From: Caenorhabditis elegans
Taxonomy: Eukaryota; Nematoda; Chromadorea; Rhabditida; Rhabditidae
Reading direction: 5' to 3'
Assembly (NCBI RefSeq): GCF_000002985.6
Contig: NC_003282.8
Coordinates: 11,470,001 to 11,534,000, forward strand
Length of the DNA stretch: 64,000 bases
Shown here in pieces: positions 47,186 to 58,055 of this stretch (position 1 is its first letter; the number at the start of each line of letters is the position of its first letter). The position numbers and the translations under genes are program-made. The notes under the pieces were generated by a model. The model saw only the letters and a program-made list of their open reading frames with translations. It ran no database searches and was not told the DNA's origin.

Positions 47186-48250
47186 TTATCGATTCAACAT
47201 GTGCATGACTCTTTTGTGACCCTGTTCTACTTTGGGAAAGGCGGAAAAATCAAGATTATTAATACAATCGTAAAGGCCCGATTTCTTGATTTTCTGAATA
47301 TTTGTCGTGTCGTTTGCAACAGCATTGATAATAACCGTAAATACCCAGACAACAATTCCGTGACTTTTTGTTGTGGTCAGGATTTTTTGAGGGTTTTCAG
47401 GATCCAGAAAACTGTCGGAAAAATTGGTGTGATGAAGAGCCAACATACTTGGAAAACTGTTAACTAATAATGTATTCGTATAATTCCAGAGACTGAAACT
47501 TTTTGGTTCTGCGACTGTATTCATAATCCATGCAAGAATAGTGAAGACGTAAAATGTTCGGTCATCATTCCATACTTCAAGCCATTCTCTGAAAGTTAAT
47601 AGTTCTGGAATACACATAAAAATAATAAAACTTACCCGAGAACCATAGTATGATAGTCTTCAAACATGTATCCTAATTCATTAGTTGACAAATAACGTGT
47701 CAAGAAGAACAGAATTACAAGAACAATGAGTTGAACGTTCATATTATCATTATCCAACTCCACAATGTACAGGATGAAATATTTAATTCCCCAAAATTTA
47801 ATTAGGTGTTTGCATATTCCTTCATGTTTACAAATCATTGTAGTTAAAACCTTAAGAGGCACCACGCATTGTTCTCCATCTCCACTCAAACGTATTTTTT
47901 CCAAAATGCTCATCATCAGTTCAAAATTTTGAATATCCCTGGTCATATTTCAACGTCCTCTCGTACTCATCGTGCTAATGAATCTTCCCAAAACATTAAG
48001 TGGTTTTTCAAGAATTTCCATAGTTTCTTCTTCGTTTTTCCTGATGAAACCCATCGCTAATAAGCAAATTTGATCATAAAATGTTTGAGAATTTGCATCA
48101 GTACCCAGGAATCCAATAATATCCCAATAATGATTTTTCGCCAGTTGTTTTTCTTCCTCTTCAAAAATGTAGCTAGCACGGTCCACAGCATGCACAATTG
48201 CTTGAAGAACTGCGAACAATTGAAATGTGGACAAGTATTGGAAAAAATCT
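47186..48250 (-). pseudogene. ZYG-11/ZER-1-like ARM-repeat fragment with in-frame stop
   Basis: The minus strand has two exon blocks, 48250-47636 and 47588-47186, joined by a clean GTAAGT...TTTCAG intron in phase. Together they encode about 338 codons interrupted by one in-frame TGA at 47952-47950 (between GRFISTMSTRGR and NMTRDIQNFEL). The sequence looks like the C-terminal armadillo region of ZYG-11/ZER1 family proteins. Examples are FYVFTILAWIMN, resembling the SYFAAGILANL motif, and HGIVVWVFTVIINAVAND near the end. These proteins are substrate receptors of CUL-2 ubiquitin ligases. The N-terminal leucine-rich part is absent: upstream of 48250 there is only an acceptor and AT-rich sequence, then the FOXRED1-like 3' end. 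A pseudogene is most likely. An alternative is a shorter protein starting at ATG 47946. Family call is moderate. Confidence 0.55.
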
Positions 48251-48586
48251 CTGAAAATTACTTCTATAGTACCCCTTCTAATTTAGGATTTTGAGATTTT
48301 TCAAAAAATGTTTGAATAGTTGCTTAAATTAATTTTCCAATTTTATATATGTATTAGTGTTAATAAATAAATTATTCACTATTTTCTCTTACCCTGTAAA
48401 CACAAAAAGATTGAATATTGAAAAAAAAACGTTTATTGATCACTCCTGTGAAAAATCCTAAAAATTCTGAATTTCAACAAGTCAAACAATAAACATATCT
48501 AGAACTCTATAAAATCTAAGTTTACAACAAAAAATCACCCGTTGGCAATATAAAAAAGAACACTGGAAAATCGTCAAAGAAAATGT

Positions 48587-51030
48587 TTAAAGTCGACAAG
48601 GCTCGGTGATTGGATCCATTTTCACAATCCGCCGCATATCGAACTTTCGAAGATTTACGTTGATGTAGGCACCGTCGAAGATTCGTTCTGCGTAAGCACG
48701 AGCGGCAGCCATTGAGTGCATTACGCCTCTGGAAATTTCATTTTAAATTTAAGTCGGAAGTGTACGTCATTTCGATTTTTACTATAATTTTTTAAAAATA
48801 AAATTGGTTTTTTTTTTTCGTCTTTTCAGAAGAAAAATCTATAGTTTATACTATTCTCATCGACATGATGATTTTAAAAAAGATATTTATTTTCTGTTAA
48901 TTTTCTAAACATTTTTTTTCCGATATTTCGTTTTTCAGAAAAATCGAACAATCTTAAATTTTCCCTTTTCGGTGTTCGATGTCAACCTTGCCGGGCTTTT
49001 TTTGGTTATTTGGGAAACTTTTTTTTGGTCTTTTCGTACCTAAAACAAAAAACTGTAACAGAAAAATGATGAGATTAGTCGGGAGAAGGAAAAAAAATCG
49101 AAAATGTCTTTTTGTTTTATTGGAAGAATTTGATTTTTTGTTGTTTGATTCAAAAATTAAAAAAAAAATTTTTAGTAAATTTTTTTGGTGACATGTCTCT
49201 ACGAAATCTCTACAGTTTGTAAGTTGAATTATTCAACTATATACCTTTCTCCAAATCCGCACATCATGTGAAGATTTGTGTAGAGAGGATGCTCTCCAAT
49301 CACTGGAGCATCATCAAAAGTGTTGATGTCCTGATAACCGCTCCATGCACTTTTGACCTGTAATTTAATTCGGAATATTTTGTAAAATTCTAGTAAATTG
49401 GTTACCTTTGCAGTTTGAAATCCAGGTACACGATCCACTAAAACAGGCCAAATCTTTTGATAAAAGTCATCATAGTCGACATCCAAATTACTATGATCTC
49501 GCTTGGCATCTTCTTCTTTTGAAGGTGTTCTTCCGACTAAAAATGTTTGTCCACTATCTGTTTGACGACAGAATACACCAGTGGATGGATCGATAATGAA
49601 GGGAAGATCTGAAGGTACATCTGGGGCAAATATAACGAAAACATCACGTTTTCGTGGTTGAATCGGAACAGGAACTGCCAGAAGACCAGTGCCCTTGCCT
49701 AGAAAAAGAGATTTTGCTAATAATATAAGATCAGATCAGAAGAATTCTAACCAATTCCAGCCATTTTCGCCACTTGTCCAGCCCATGGCCCTGCAGCATT
49801 TACAATCAAATGAGCTCTGATGGGACGAGCAGATGCATCATTCATTTGTGGACGAACAAGAACTCCAGAAATTCGCTGTGCTCTCAGTTTATTTTCATCT
49901 GCTGTCGCGTCGTCTCCGAATGCATGAACCTCTGAACTAGCACGATGACGTTCAAATTGAAATCCTTCCACTTCTCCTTTCACATACTAAAACATAAATA
50001 TTATTTTTTATTATAAATTTTATTCTAAAATCTCACTTGAACTCCCAATGTGATATTTTTCTCTCGAATAGCTGATAATAATTGCCAGGTATCAATTGTT
50101 CCCTCATTTTCAACTCCTAAACTTGCAAGAAGAACATCATCTACATTCATGTACGGATATCTCTTTGTGAGTTCATCTTTTGATAACAATTGAACTTTTG
50201 CTCCTCTTTCACTGAAAAAACGTTTCGTCTAACTAAGAAAATAAATTAGAAATTTTACATTTGAACTTTCCAAGCAGATCGCATCATTTCCACTTCTTCG
50301 TCTGTTTTTGCTAATCTCAAATATCCGGTTGGAAAGAAATTAATATCGGGTTGTTCCGAATCTGAAAAAATACAGATAAGTTACTTTTTATTTTATTTTT
50401 TGATTGAATACCGAGAATTCGTAAATGCTCTCCAGCATGCCTAAGAAATTCGGTTGTGAATAGGCTCATATCGACGAATTCTGGAATGGAAAATTGTTGC
50501 GTGATGCCACCAGTTGAGAGCATTGTGCTGCTTTTCGTGAAGACATCGTTGTTTTCTACAACTACTACCTGCAAAACATGGTTTACACTTTTATATTGGA
50601 AAAACGTGACAACCTTGAAGTCTTCGTCTCGGAATCGCTCTTTGAGCCAGAAAGCTGTAGATGATCCAGATAGTCCACCTCCAATAATCACAATTTCAGC
50701 TCTATATGGAAATACTTCATTGTCCAGTGTTCCATGTTTCATATGAGCGATGGGGTGTCTACGTTTAAACGCATCTTTTCTCGCCTGAAATAATTCAAAA
50801 CTGTTTTAAAAATTACTTTGTCTTATCTTTAATACCTCTTGAAACCTCCTTTTCCATCTTCTGAAATCATACGATAGTCCGTGCCATACTCTCTTCATTA
50901 CATCTTCTCCAGGCTCAAAATGTCGTTCGTTCTCAAATTTTTGCCAACTTAAAGGAGTTGATGTGTGAACGAAGCGAGCAGAAGATAATGCGGGTCGTAC
51001 AATTTGAGATAGCAACACTATTTTTCTCAT
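48587..51030 (-). CDS. FOXRED1-like FAD-dependent oxidoreductase
   Basis: Nine exons give 527 aa: 51030-50836, 50784-50614, 50568-50412, 50361-50259, 50211-50037, 49986-49752, 49698-49406, 49357-49245, 48728-48587. After a basic N-terminus typical of mitochondrial import (MRKIVLLSQIVRPALSSARF) comes the Rossmann dinucleotide motif VIIGGGLSGSS near residues 93-103. DAO-family landmarks follow: STGGITQQFS, the ENEGTIDTW segment, VNAAGPWAGQVAKMAG, and the C-terminal CGFGERGVMHSMAAARAYAE that closes the FAD site. FOXRED1 is a mitochondrial assembly factor of respiratory complex I, and length and motif order agree. It shares a 270-bp divergent promoter with gfl-1. No truncation or missing FAD residue was seen. 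Confidence 0.9.
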
Positions 51031-51300
51031 TCTGAAAAATATTTTATATTACAAATACACAATTTAAATGGTTTTTGTCTGAAAAATTGTGAAAAAAGCG
51101 AAGAAATTTTGGAGCTTAAAGATGCAACGACACTCCGTAATGCCACGTGCGCATTGTTTACCGTAAATCGACACAATATTTTTTTGAATTTTATCTCTCA
51201 ATTTTGAGTGTTTTTAACTGAATCCATCGCTAATTTATATATTTTCCCATAAAAAAACAATTTACAACAGTTATTTTGTTATTTTTCAGCACAACTAGTC
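51031..51300. promoter_or_regulatory. Divergent promoter between FOXRED1-like gene and gfl-1
   Basis: Only 270 bp separates the two start codons, so both genes are likely driven from one short bidirectional region. A TTTTTCAG acceptor ends at 51289, 11 bases before the gfl-1 ATG. No TATA box is evident. Confidence 0.6.
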
Positions 51301-52128
51301 ATGACAGAAATTGTGGAGCGTATGAAAAAGAAAAACATTGTTAAACCGATCGTTTATGGTAACACAGCGACTCCGTTCGGATACAAACGGGATTCTGATC
51401 AACACACACATCAATGGACAGTTTTCCTAAAGTAAGAATTGATGATATTGATAATTACAATAACTTACAACATTTAGGCCATACCTTATAGAAGATCCGA
51501 CCAAGTGGATCCGAAAAGTGCAATTCAAACTGCACGAGAGTTACGCAGTTCCGTACAGAGGTTTGACTGTTATATAAATAATTATTATTTACGCCTACAT
51601 TATTGTCTTTCAGTTGTCGAAAAACCACCATATGAAGTAACTGAAACTGGGTGGGGAGAGTTCGAAATTCAGATTAGAATCTATTTCGTGGATCCAAATG
51701 AAAAGCCAATAACAGCTTTCCATTATTTACGGCTTTTCCAGCCGACCATTGAACTGCCATCAGGAAATCAAATTGTTTGCATGGAGTTTTATGATGAAAT
51801 TGTAATTCTGATAAAGAATATAAAATGGAATATAACGATATTTTTTACAGATTTTCCAAGAGCCGACTGTCCAAATGTACAAGGCACTGCAGGCAAGCGA
51901 TGGAAAACGGCCTGATAAACAGGCATTTTTGAATGATAGTTAGTTTTAATAAATTTAACTTTGTTTAATGTTGCTTTTTCAGTTGAACAAGTGAAAACTA
52001 GGACTCGTGAATTGGGGGAGGTGGCTCAGAAAGAAATCGCCGCCGAAATAGAAGACCTCCGTGAATCACTGAAAGATGCACACAAGATGATTGTCAAGTA
52101 CAACACAGAATTGGCCGAACAAGAATAA
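51301..52128 (+). CDS. gfl-1: YEATS-domain protein, GAS41-like
   Basis: Five exons give 211 aa: 51301-51431, 51478-51560, 51614-51801, 51851-51938, 51983-52128. The YEATS domain spans roughly residues 15-140, with [19 protein letters not shown], the [15 protein letters not shown] stretch and [14 protein letters not shown]. The conserved HxSY and GWGEF elements form the acyl-lysine pocket of the family. The last 45 residues are a coiled coil ([20 protein letters not shown] and onward). GAS41/YEATS4 reads acetylated histone H3 and belongs to TIP60 and SRCAP complexes that deposit H2A.Z. The size matches GAS41 (about 227 aa in humans). The name gfl-1 is recalled from C. elegans. Confidence 0.95.
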
Positions 52129-54642
52129 ACACACTCTAACTGATCTCATTTTAACCTATTTTTGATACAACATTCTAATATTTTGAGCACTTTGATAAAC
52201 ATTTAAGCAAATTTATTCCTCTCTGAAATGTGCTGAGTGTGTATAAGCAACCACACGCATCCTTACTTCATACTGCCAGATTTAAATATACCTCTCAATT
52301 TTTTTAAAATTTTTTAACCTCGTAAACCGCACTTTCCCTTCCATGTCCCCTCCTTTCCCCCGCTCCGAGAATGACTCTTAAAGGGACAGGGCCGCCGCTC
52401 TCTCGGGTCACAACAATCGTGTCGAGACCTCGGCGCATTTCAGTTGTCATCTTGCGCGCCAATGTGATCTGAATTCAAGTTCGAATATCGTTCACTTTCA
52501 GTTTGCTCTGCCTTAGCCGAATGTTCTTGTTGTATTTTATCCTTGAATGCGCCCTTATGTTTCTATTTTGAAAATTTCGAAACTCACTTGTCCCTAAAAC
52601 TTTATCCACCTTCCTCTTTTTTCCTCTCATTCTTCCGTACTTTCGCTTATTGATCGACGTGGTTTTGTGACGTCATAGAGTGTTCGTGTTACTCATAGAC
52701 GCAGACATTCTCTGCACAAATTCAGACCAAAATAGTTTAGAATTTGAAGAGAATCAGAAATTTTAGTTGCCTTGCACGACGATAGACAACGAGACTTAGA
52801 GAGCGCAACGTGTACCCGTAGTTAAAGAAGCGGAGAAAGATCATATGAAATTCGGAGGGTCGAGGCGATAGAGTATTGCGAATCGAGAATCTTTGAGAAA
52901 ACGCGCGAGTTTTGCCGCAGCGGCGACGTGTCGCCAATTTTTCCAAATTTGAGATAATTTGTAGTCCGAGTTTTTCCACCTGCTGATTCTAGTGTTATAG
53001 CTTTTATATGACGTTTCATCCATCTGTTTCGACAATACAGTAACCCGTCGAGAATGAATATTCGGTTCTCTATTTAGCTGCAATTGAATCTTGAAAACAC
53101 AAAAATTTCAAATTGAGCGAATGTGTGGCTGAGAACCAACGTTCACTCCCTTGCTATCGAAACTGCACCTGTTGCGATTTCGTGGCGAGACCCGAGGAAA
53201 TACTCAATTAATAAATACAACGGTGTCAATCCCACATTGACTGATCTTGCAAATATCTTTCTTCATTGTGTCACTTTTTTTCAGAAATGCAGTTTTTCCA
53301 TTAGTTTATAGTGCCCAGCGAGTAGTATATCCTCAGAAATGTTGATCCTCATGATTATAAGGTCATTATCGTTTCAAAACATGAATAGTCATAACTTTTC
53401 TCTCACAAACTTTTCGAATGTATCCTAGAACTGCTGAATCTCACAGAAACCTAAATTACGAAATCAGGTTCTAATTTTTATCAAAAATTTACAAACCTAC
53501 GAGAATTCGATTTAACTTGAGAATGAAGAAAGACGCCAACTTCAATTGAAATGCACCGAATTTAGTTCAGGTTACTATCATTTGTATTCTAGATGCAAAG
53601 GAATTCACACTTCCAGCTGATATAGCGCTGATCCTAACACGATCCTTTCAACATCTTAGATTTTCGTTTAATGTTTAATCGGAATTTATATTTAAGGCCT
53701 GTAGAAATTTCCTAGAAAACGCTATAGAAATATTTAGCTGATTCTCAAGTTTTAGGAACGGGCGTCTTCCTGGTAGAAGATAGTTCGCAGCCCATAAAGA
53801 CAGCACCCGGCCTAACCGACAATGGCGGTTATGAATTTTTAGACCATTTAAGGTTATGATGGCGAGACCACAACAACCCGTCGCCACGCACGTCACGCTC
53901 ACAAAACACTCATTCATGCGCTCACGGAACGCTCACACACTCATGACATACACACATCATTTCGCCTCACACACCGCGCCGTCGCCATCCGCACCGCCCG
54001 GGTGGGACGTGTTCAAACTTTTCGGTTTTCGTAATTAATAGTGAGCCCCGGTTTATTCGCTTTGAGAATCAGTATAATGGATATATCAGATTGTGTAATT
54101 AGGTTGCGTGCTTGAACTTTTAAAATTAACTGTTTTAAATTTATCTGCCTTTATCGTTACAGTAAATCATTTTGATGAACTTTTCGGATGAATCATAATG
54201 AAGTACGCAGCGCTCTAACAAAATGTGTTTGTAAATTCCAATTGCTACAAGTTGCCCGGCTTATTTTTTGGTGATTGAAGCATGATTCTGTTGACGCTCC
54301 CGACGCGGAATACCAGGACGGACCGATGAGAGAGTACTGCCAGTGAAGAGACGCATGCGAGCAGGACGAGTGCTGCTCACCCTTCTTCTCAGCGTCGGCG
54401 GCTGCGACCAGCGGCCGAGGAAGGGGAGGAGAGAGGCCGATTTGGCTGCGTACCACGTTTGATACTCAGTCACTTACCACAGCTGGTTCTCTTGTGCGTT
54501 CAAATCTGGCTTGCCGCGCGCGCGCATTTTATTCCTACCAGTTTGAATCTCCCACCTCTCCGACTGTAACTGTCCTAATTTGCTTCCTTCTCATCACTCT
54601 CTCTTTGCCTATTTCTCACTATCTAGACTCTATTTTTCCAGA
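52129..54642. other. Intergenic region upstream of mep-1
   Basis: About 2.5 kb with the gfl-1 3'UTR at its start and the mep-1 promoter at its end. From about 54250 to 54540 the sequence becomes clearly GC-rich with many CG dinucleotides, unusual for this window, and ends in CGCGCGCGCAT. At about 53880-53960 there are repeated CGCTCAC units. A GTCGAGACC-type repeat fragment lies near 52420. Overlapping frames on both strands in the GC-rich part are attributed to composition. Confidence 0.45.
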
Positions 54643-57518
54643 ATGGTCACCGCCGACGAGACGGTACTCGCCACAACGACCAACACCACTTCCATGTCTG
54701 TGGAACCAACGGATCCGAGAAGCGCTGGTGAATCGTCCTCAGATTCGGAGCCAGACACAATTGAGGTGAGGAAAAGTTTTGGGAATTTAAATCTGAATAA
54801 AACGTTTTCAGCAGCTGAAGGCAGAACAGCGCGAAGTGATGGCCGACGCGGCGAATGGTTCCGAAGTCAACGGAAATCAAGAGAACGGAAAAGAGGAAGC
54901 GGCATCTGCAGACGTGGAAGTGATCGAGATAGATGACACCGAAGAGTCTACGGATCCCTCACCTGATGGATCTGATGAAAACGGTGATGCTGCATCTACA
55001 TCGGTTCCAATCGAAGAGGAAGCGCGTAAAAAGGATGAGGGGGCTTCCGAAGTGACTGTGGCATCATCTGAGATTGAACAAGACGATGATGGCGATGTTA
55101 TGGAAATCACTGAGGAGCCGAACGGAAAGTCGGAGGATACTGCCAACGGAACAGGTGTGTTTTATAATTTTACCAAGTTTAATTTTAACTTTCTATTTTC
55201 AGTTACTGAGGAGGTGCTAGATGAAGAGGAGCCAGAACCTTCCGTAAACGGAACAACTGAGATCGCTACAGAGAAAGAGCCAGAAGATTCTTCAATGCCT
55301 GTCGAACAGAATGGGAAGGGTGTGAAGCGGCCTGTCGAATGCATCGAACTCGACGACGACGATGATGACGAGATTCAGGAAATTTCTACCCCTGCCCCAG
55401 CTAAAAAAGCTAAAATTGATGATGTCAAGGCGACAAGCGTTCCAGAAGAGGACAACAATGAGCAGGCGCAGAAGAGATTGCTCGACAAGCTGGAAGAGTA
55501 TGTGAAGGAGCAGAAGGATCAACCATCCAGCAAAAGCCGAAAAGTTCTGGACACTCTTCTCGGAGCAATCAATGCGCAAGTTCAAAAGGAGCCTCTGTCG
55601 GTTCGGAAGCTGATCCTGGACAAAGTTCTCGTTCTCCCAAACACAATATCATTCCCACCAAGTCAAGTTTGCGACTTATTGATTGAGCACGATCCCGAAA
55701 TGCCTTTGACGAAGGTTATCAACAGGATGTTTGGAGAAGAAAGACCAAAGTTGAGTGATTCCGAGAAACGAGAGAGAGCTCAGCTGAAACAACATAATCC
55801 TGTTCCAAATATGACAAAACTGCTCGTGGACATTGGACAGGATCTCGTTCAAGAAGCTACCTATTGTGATATAGTTCACGCGAAGAATCTTCCAGAGGTG
55901 CCAAAAAATCTTGAAACCTATAAGCAAGTCGCTGCGCAGTTGAAACCAGTTTGGGAGACATTGAAACGCAAAAATGAGCCGTACAAGTTGAAAATGCATC
56001 GATGCGACGTCTGTGGATTCCAGACGGAATCAAAGCTGGTTATGAGCACTCACAAGGAGAATTTGCACTTCACAGGATCCAAATTCCAGTGCACCATGTG
56101 TAAAGAGACGGACACGAGTGAGCAAAGAATGAAGGATCACTACTTGTAAGTTTTTTTTTTTTCATCTTTCAATATTCATTTAATTACAGCGAAACTCATC
56201 TTGTTATTGCAAAATCGGAAGAGAAGGAGTCCAAGTATCCATGTGCAATCTGCGAAGAAGACTTCAATTTCAAAGGTGTCCGTGAGCAGCATTACAAGCA
56301 GTGCAAGAAGGACTACATTCGCATTCGAAACATCATGATGCCGAAGCAAGACGATCATCTCTATATCAACAGATGGCTCTGGGAGAGGCCCCAATTGGAT
56401 CCCAGCATTCTTCAACAGCAGCAACAAGCTGCTCTTCAGCAAGCTCAACAAAAGAAGCAACAGCAACTTCTGCATCAACAGCAAGCAGCACAAGCTGCAG
56501 CCGCTGCGCAACTCTTACGGAAGCAACAATTACAACAGCAACAACAACAGCAACAGGCTCGTCTTCGTGAGCAACAGCAAGCGGCCCAATTCCGGCAAGT
56601 GGCTCAACTGCTGCAACAACAATCAGCGCAGGCTCAACGTGCACAGCAGAATCAAGGAAATGTGAATCATAACACTCTGATTGCAGGTAATAGCTAAACA
56701 TATTTTAAATAAGTATTTTGTATAATTATTTATATTTCAGCAATGCAAGCGTCGTTGCGTAGAGGTGGTCAACAAGGAAATTCGCTGGCAGTTTCTCAAC
56801 TTCTCCAAAAGCAAATGGCAGCTTTGAAGTCGCAACAAGGAGCTCAACAACTTCAGGCTGCGGTGAACTCCATGAGAAGCCAGAACAGTCAAAAGACGCC
56901 AACACACAGAAGTTCGAAACTTGTTACTACGCCGTCTCATGCTACTGTTGGCTCTTCTTCAGCTCCCACGTTTGTATGCGAAATTTGTGATGCGTCAGTG
57001 CAGGAAAAGGAGAAGTATCTACAGCATCTTCAGGTAATTTTAAGAAACGTTTCTATTTCAATTTCAAAACCGATTATTAAATATCTTAAACATCACATTT
57101 TCAGACTACTCATAAGCAGATGGTTGGAAAAGTGCTGCAGGACATGTCGCAAGGAGCTCCACTGGCATGTTCTCGATGCCGTGACAGATTCTGGACTTAT
57201 GAAGGGTTGGAGCGGCACTTGGTGATGTCGCATGGTCTCGTCACTGCTGATCTGCTCCTCAAAGCGCAAAAGAAGGAAGACGGAGGTCGATGCAAGACAT
57301 GCGGCAAGAACTATGCGTTCAACATGCTTCAACACTTGGTAGCTGATCATCAAGTGAAGTTGTGCTCGGCTGAAATCATGTACTCGTGCGATGTGTGCGC
57401 GTTCAAATGCTCGAGTTATCAGACTCTGGAAGCCCATCTCACTTCAAATCACCCAAAAGGAGATAAGAAGACATCAACACCAGCAAAAAAAGATGATTGT
57501 ATTACTCTGGATGATTAA
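54643..57518 (+). CDS. mep-1: MEP-1 zinc-finger protein
   Basis: Six exons give 870 aa: 54643-54765, 54812-55154, 55203-56145, 56190-56686, 56741-57033, 57105-57518. The N-terminal ~200 residues are highly acidic, with a SUMO-interacting-like VEVIEIDD and ECIELDDDDDDEI. Then come seven C2H2-type fingers: CDVCGF, CTMCKE and CAICEE in the middle, and CEICDA, CSRCRD, CKTCGK and CDVCAF at the end. Between the two groups is a long Gln/Ala-rich tract at about 56409-56650. MEP-1 acts with LET-418/Mi-2 and HDA-1 to repress germline genes in somatic cells, and with MOG proteins in the sperm-oocyte switch. The length matches the known protein as I recall it. The start lies after a TTTTTCCAG acceptor. 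The 48-nt intron 55155-55202 has no stop and is a multiple of three. Confidence 0.95.
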
Positions 57519-58055
57519 TAGGAAAACGAATGGCTTATCCCGTTCTACGAATGAGTGCTGGAAACATTCTTCACAATGATCTCAATTATTTCTCTTATTC
57601 TTTACATTCAATCATTTTAAATCACCAGTTCTCCCACTTTCATTGATATACACATTCTATTGCGGGTTCCGGAACCGAAATCAATCAGTACTTTACTTTA
57701 TTTCCCCAATTTTTCTCTTCATGATATCTGGTTTATTCTCGCATCTTCCCCTACCTTCAAAACTCCCTATTTTTTTTTCAAAACCTAACTACCCCACAAT
57801 TATCATGTAAAATCAAATTGCAATTCCCCATAAGACAGATCAGTATACACTTTCACTTCATACGTCTGTTGTTCTCCCCCATCTCATACTTTTTTTACCA
57901 TTTGTCCAGTTAAGATTTTTGGAAGATATCTATCATATAAATATTATCACCTTTACAAACCATTCTTTTTGAAACTATTTTCAGAAATAAGATTCAGATT
58001 TTCTCATAATATTTGGAGGAATCTATTTCAACAGATACGAAAGATATTCAGACAA
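57519..58055 (+). promoter_or_regulatory. mep-1 3'UTR and possible operon junction
   Basis: A 3'UTR of about 430 bases is likely, with an AATATT/TATAAA-like signal near 57936-57943. A TATTTTCAG acceptor ends at 57984, and a second possible one, TTCAACAG, at 58034, before the THUMP gene ATG at 58056. The close spacing suggests mep-1 and the THUMP gene may be co-transcribed. Confidence 0.45.

Noticed and set aside
55292-55999. Long frames antisense to mep-1
   Set aside because: They follow from the codon bias of the acidic and Gln-rich mep-1 coding sequence on the other strand.
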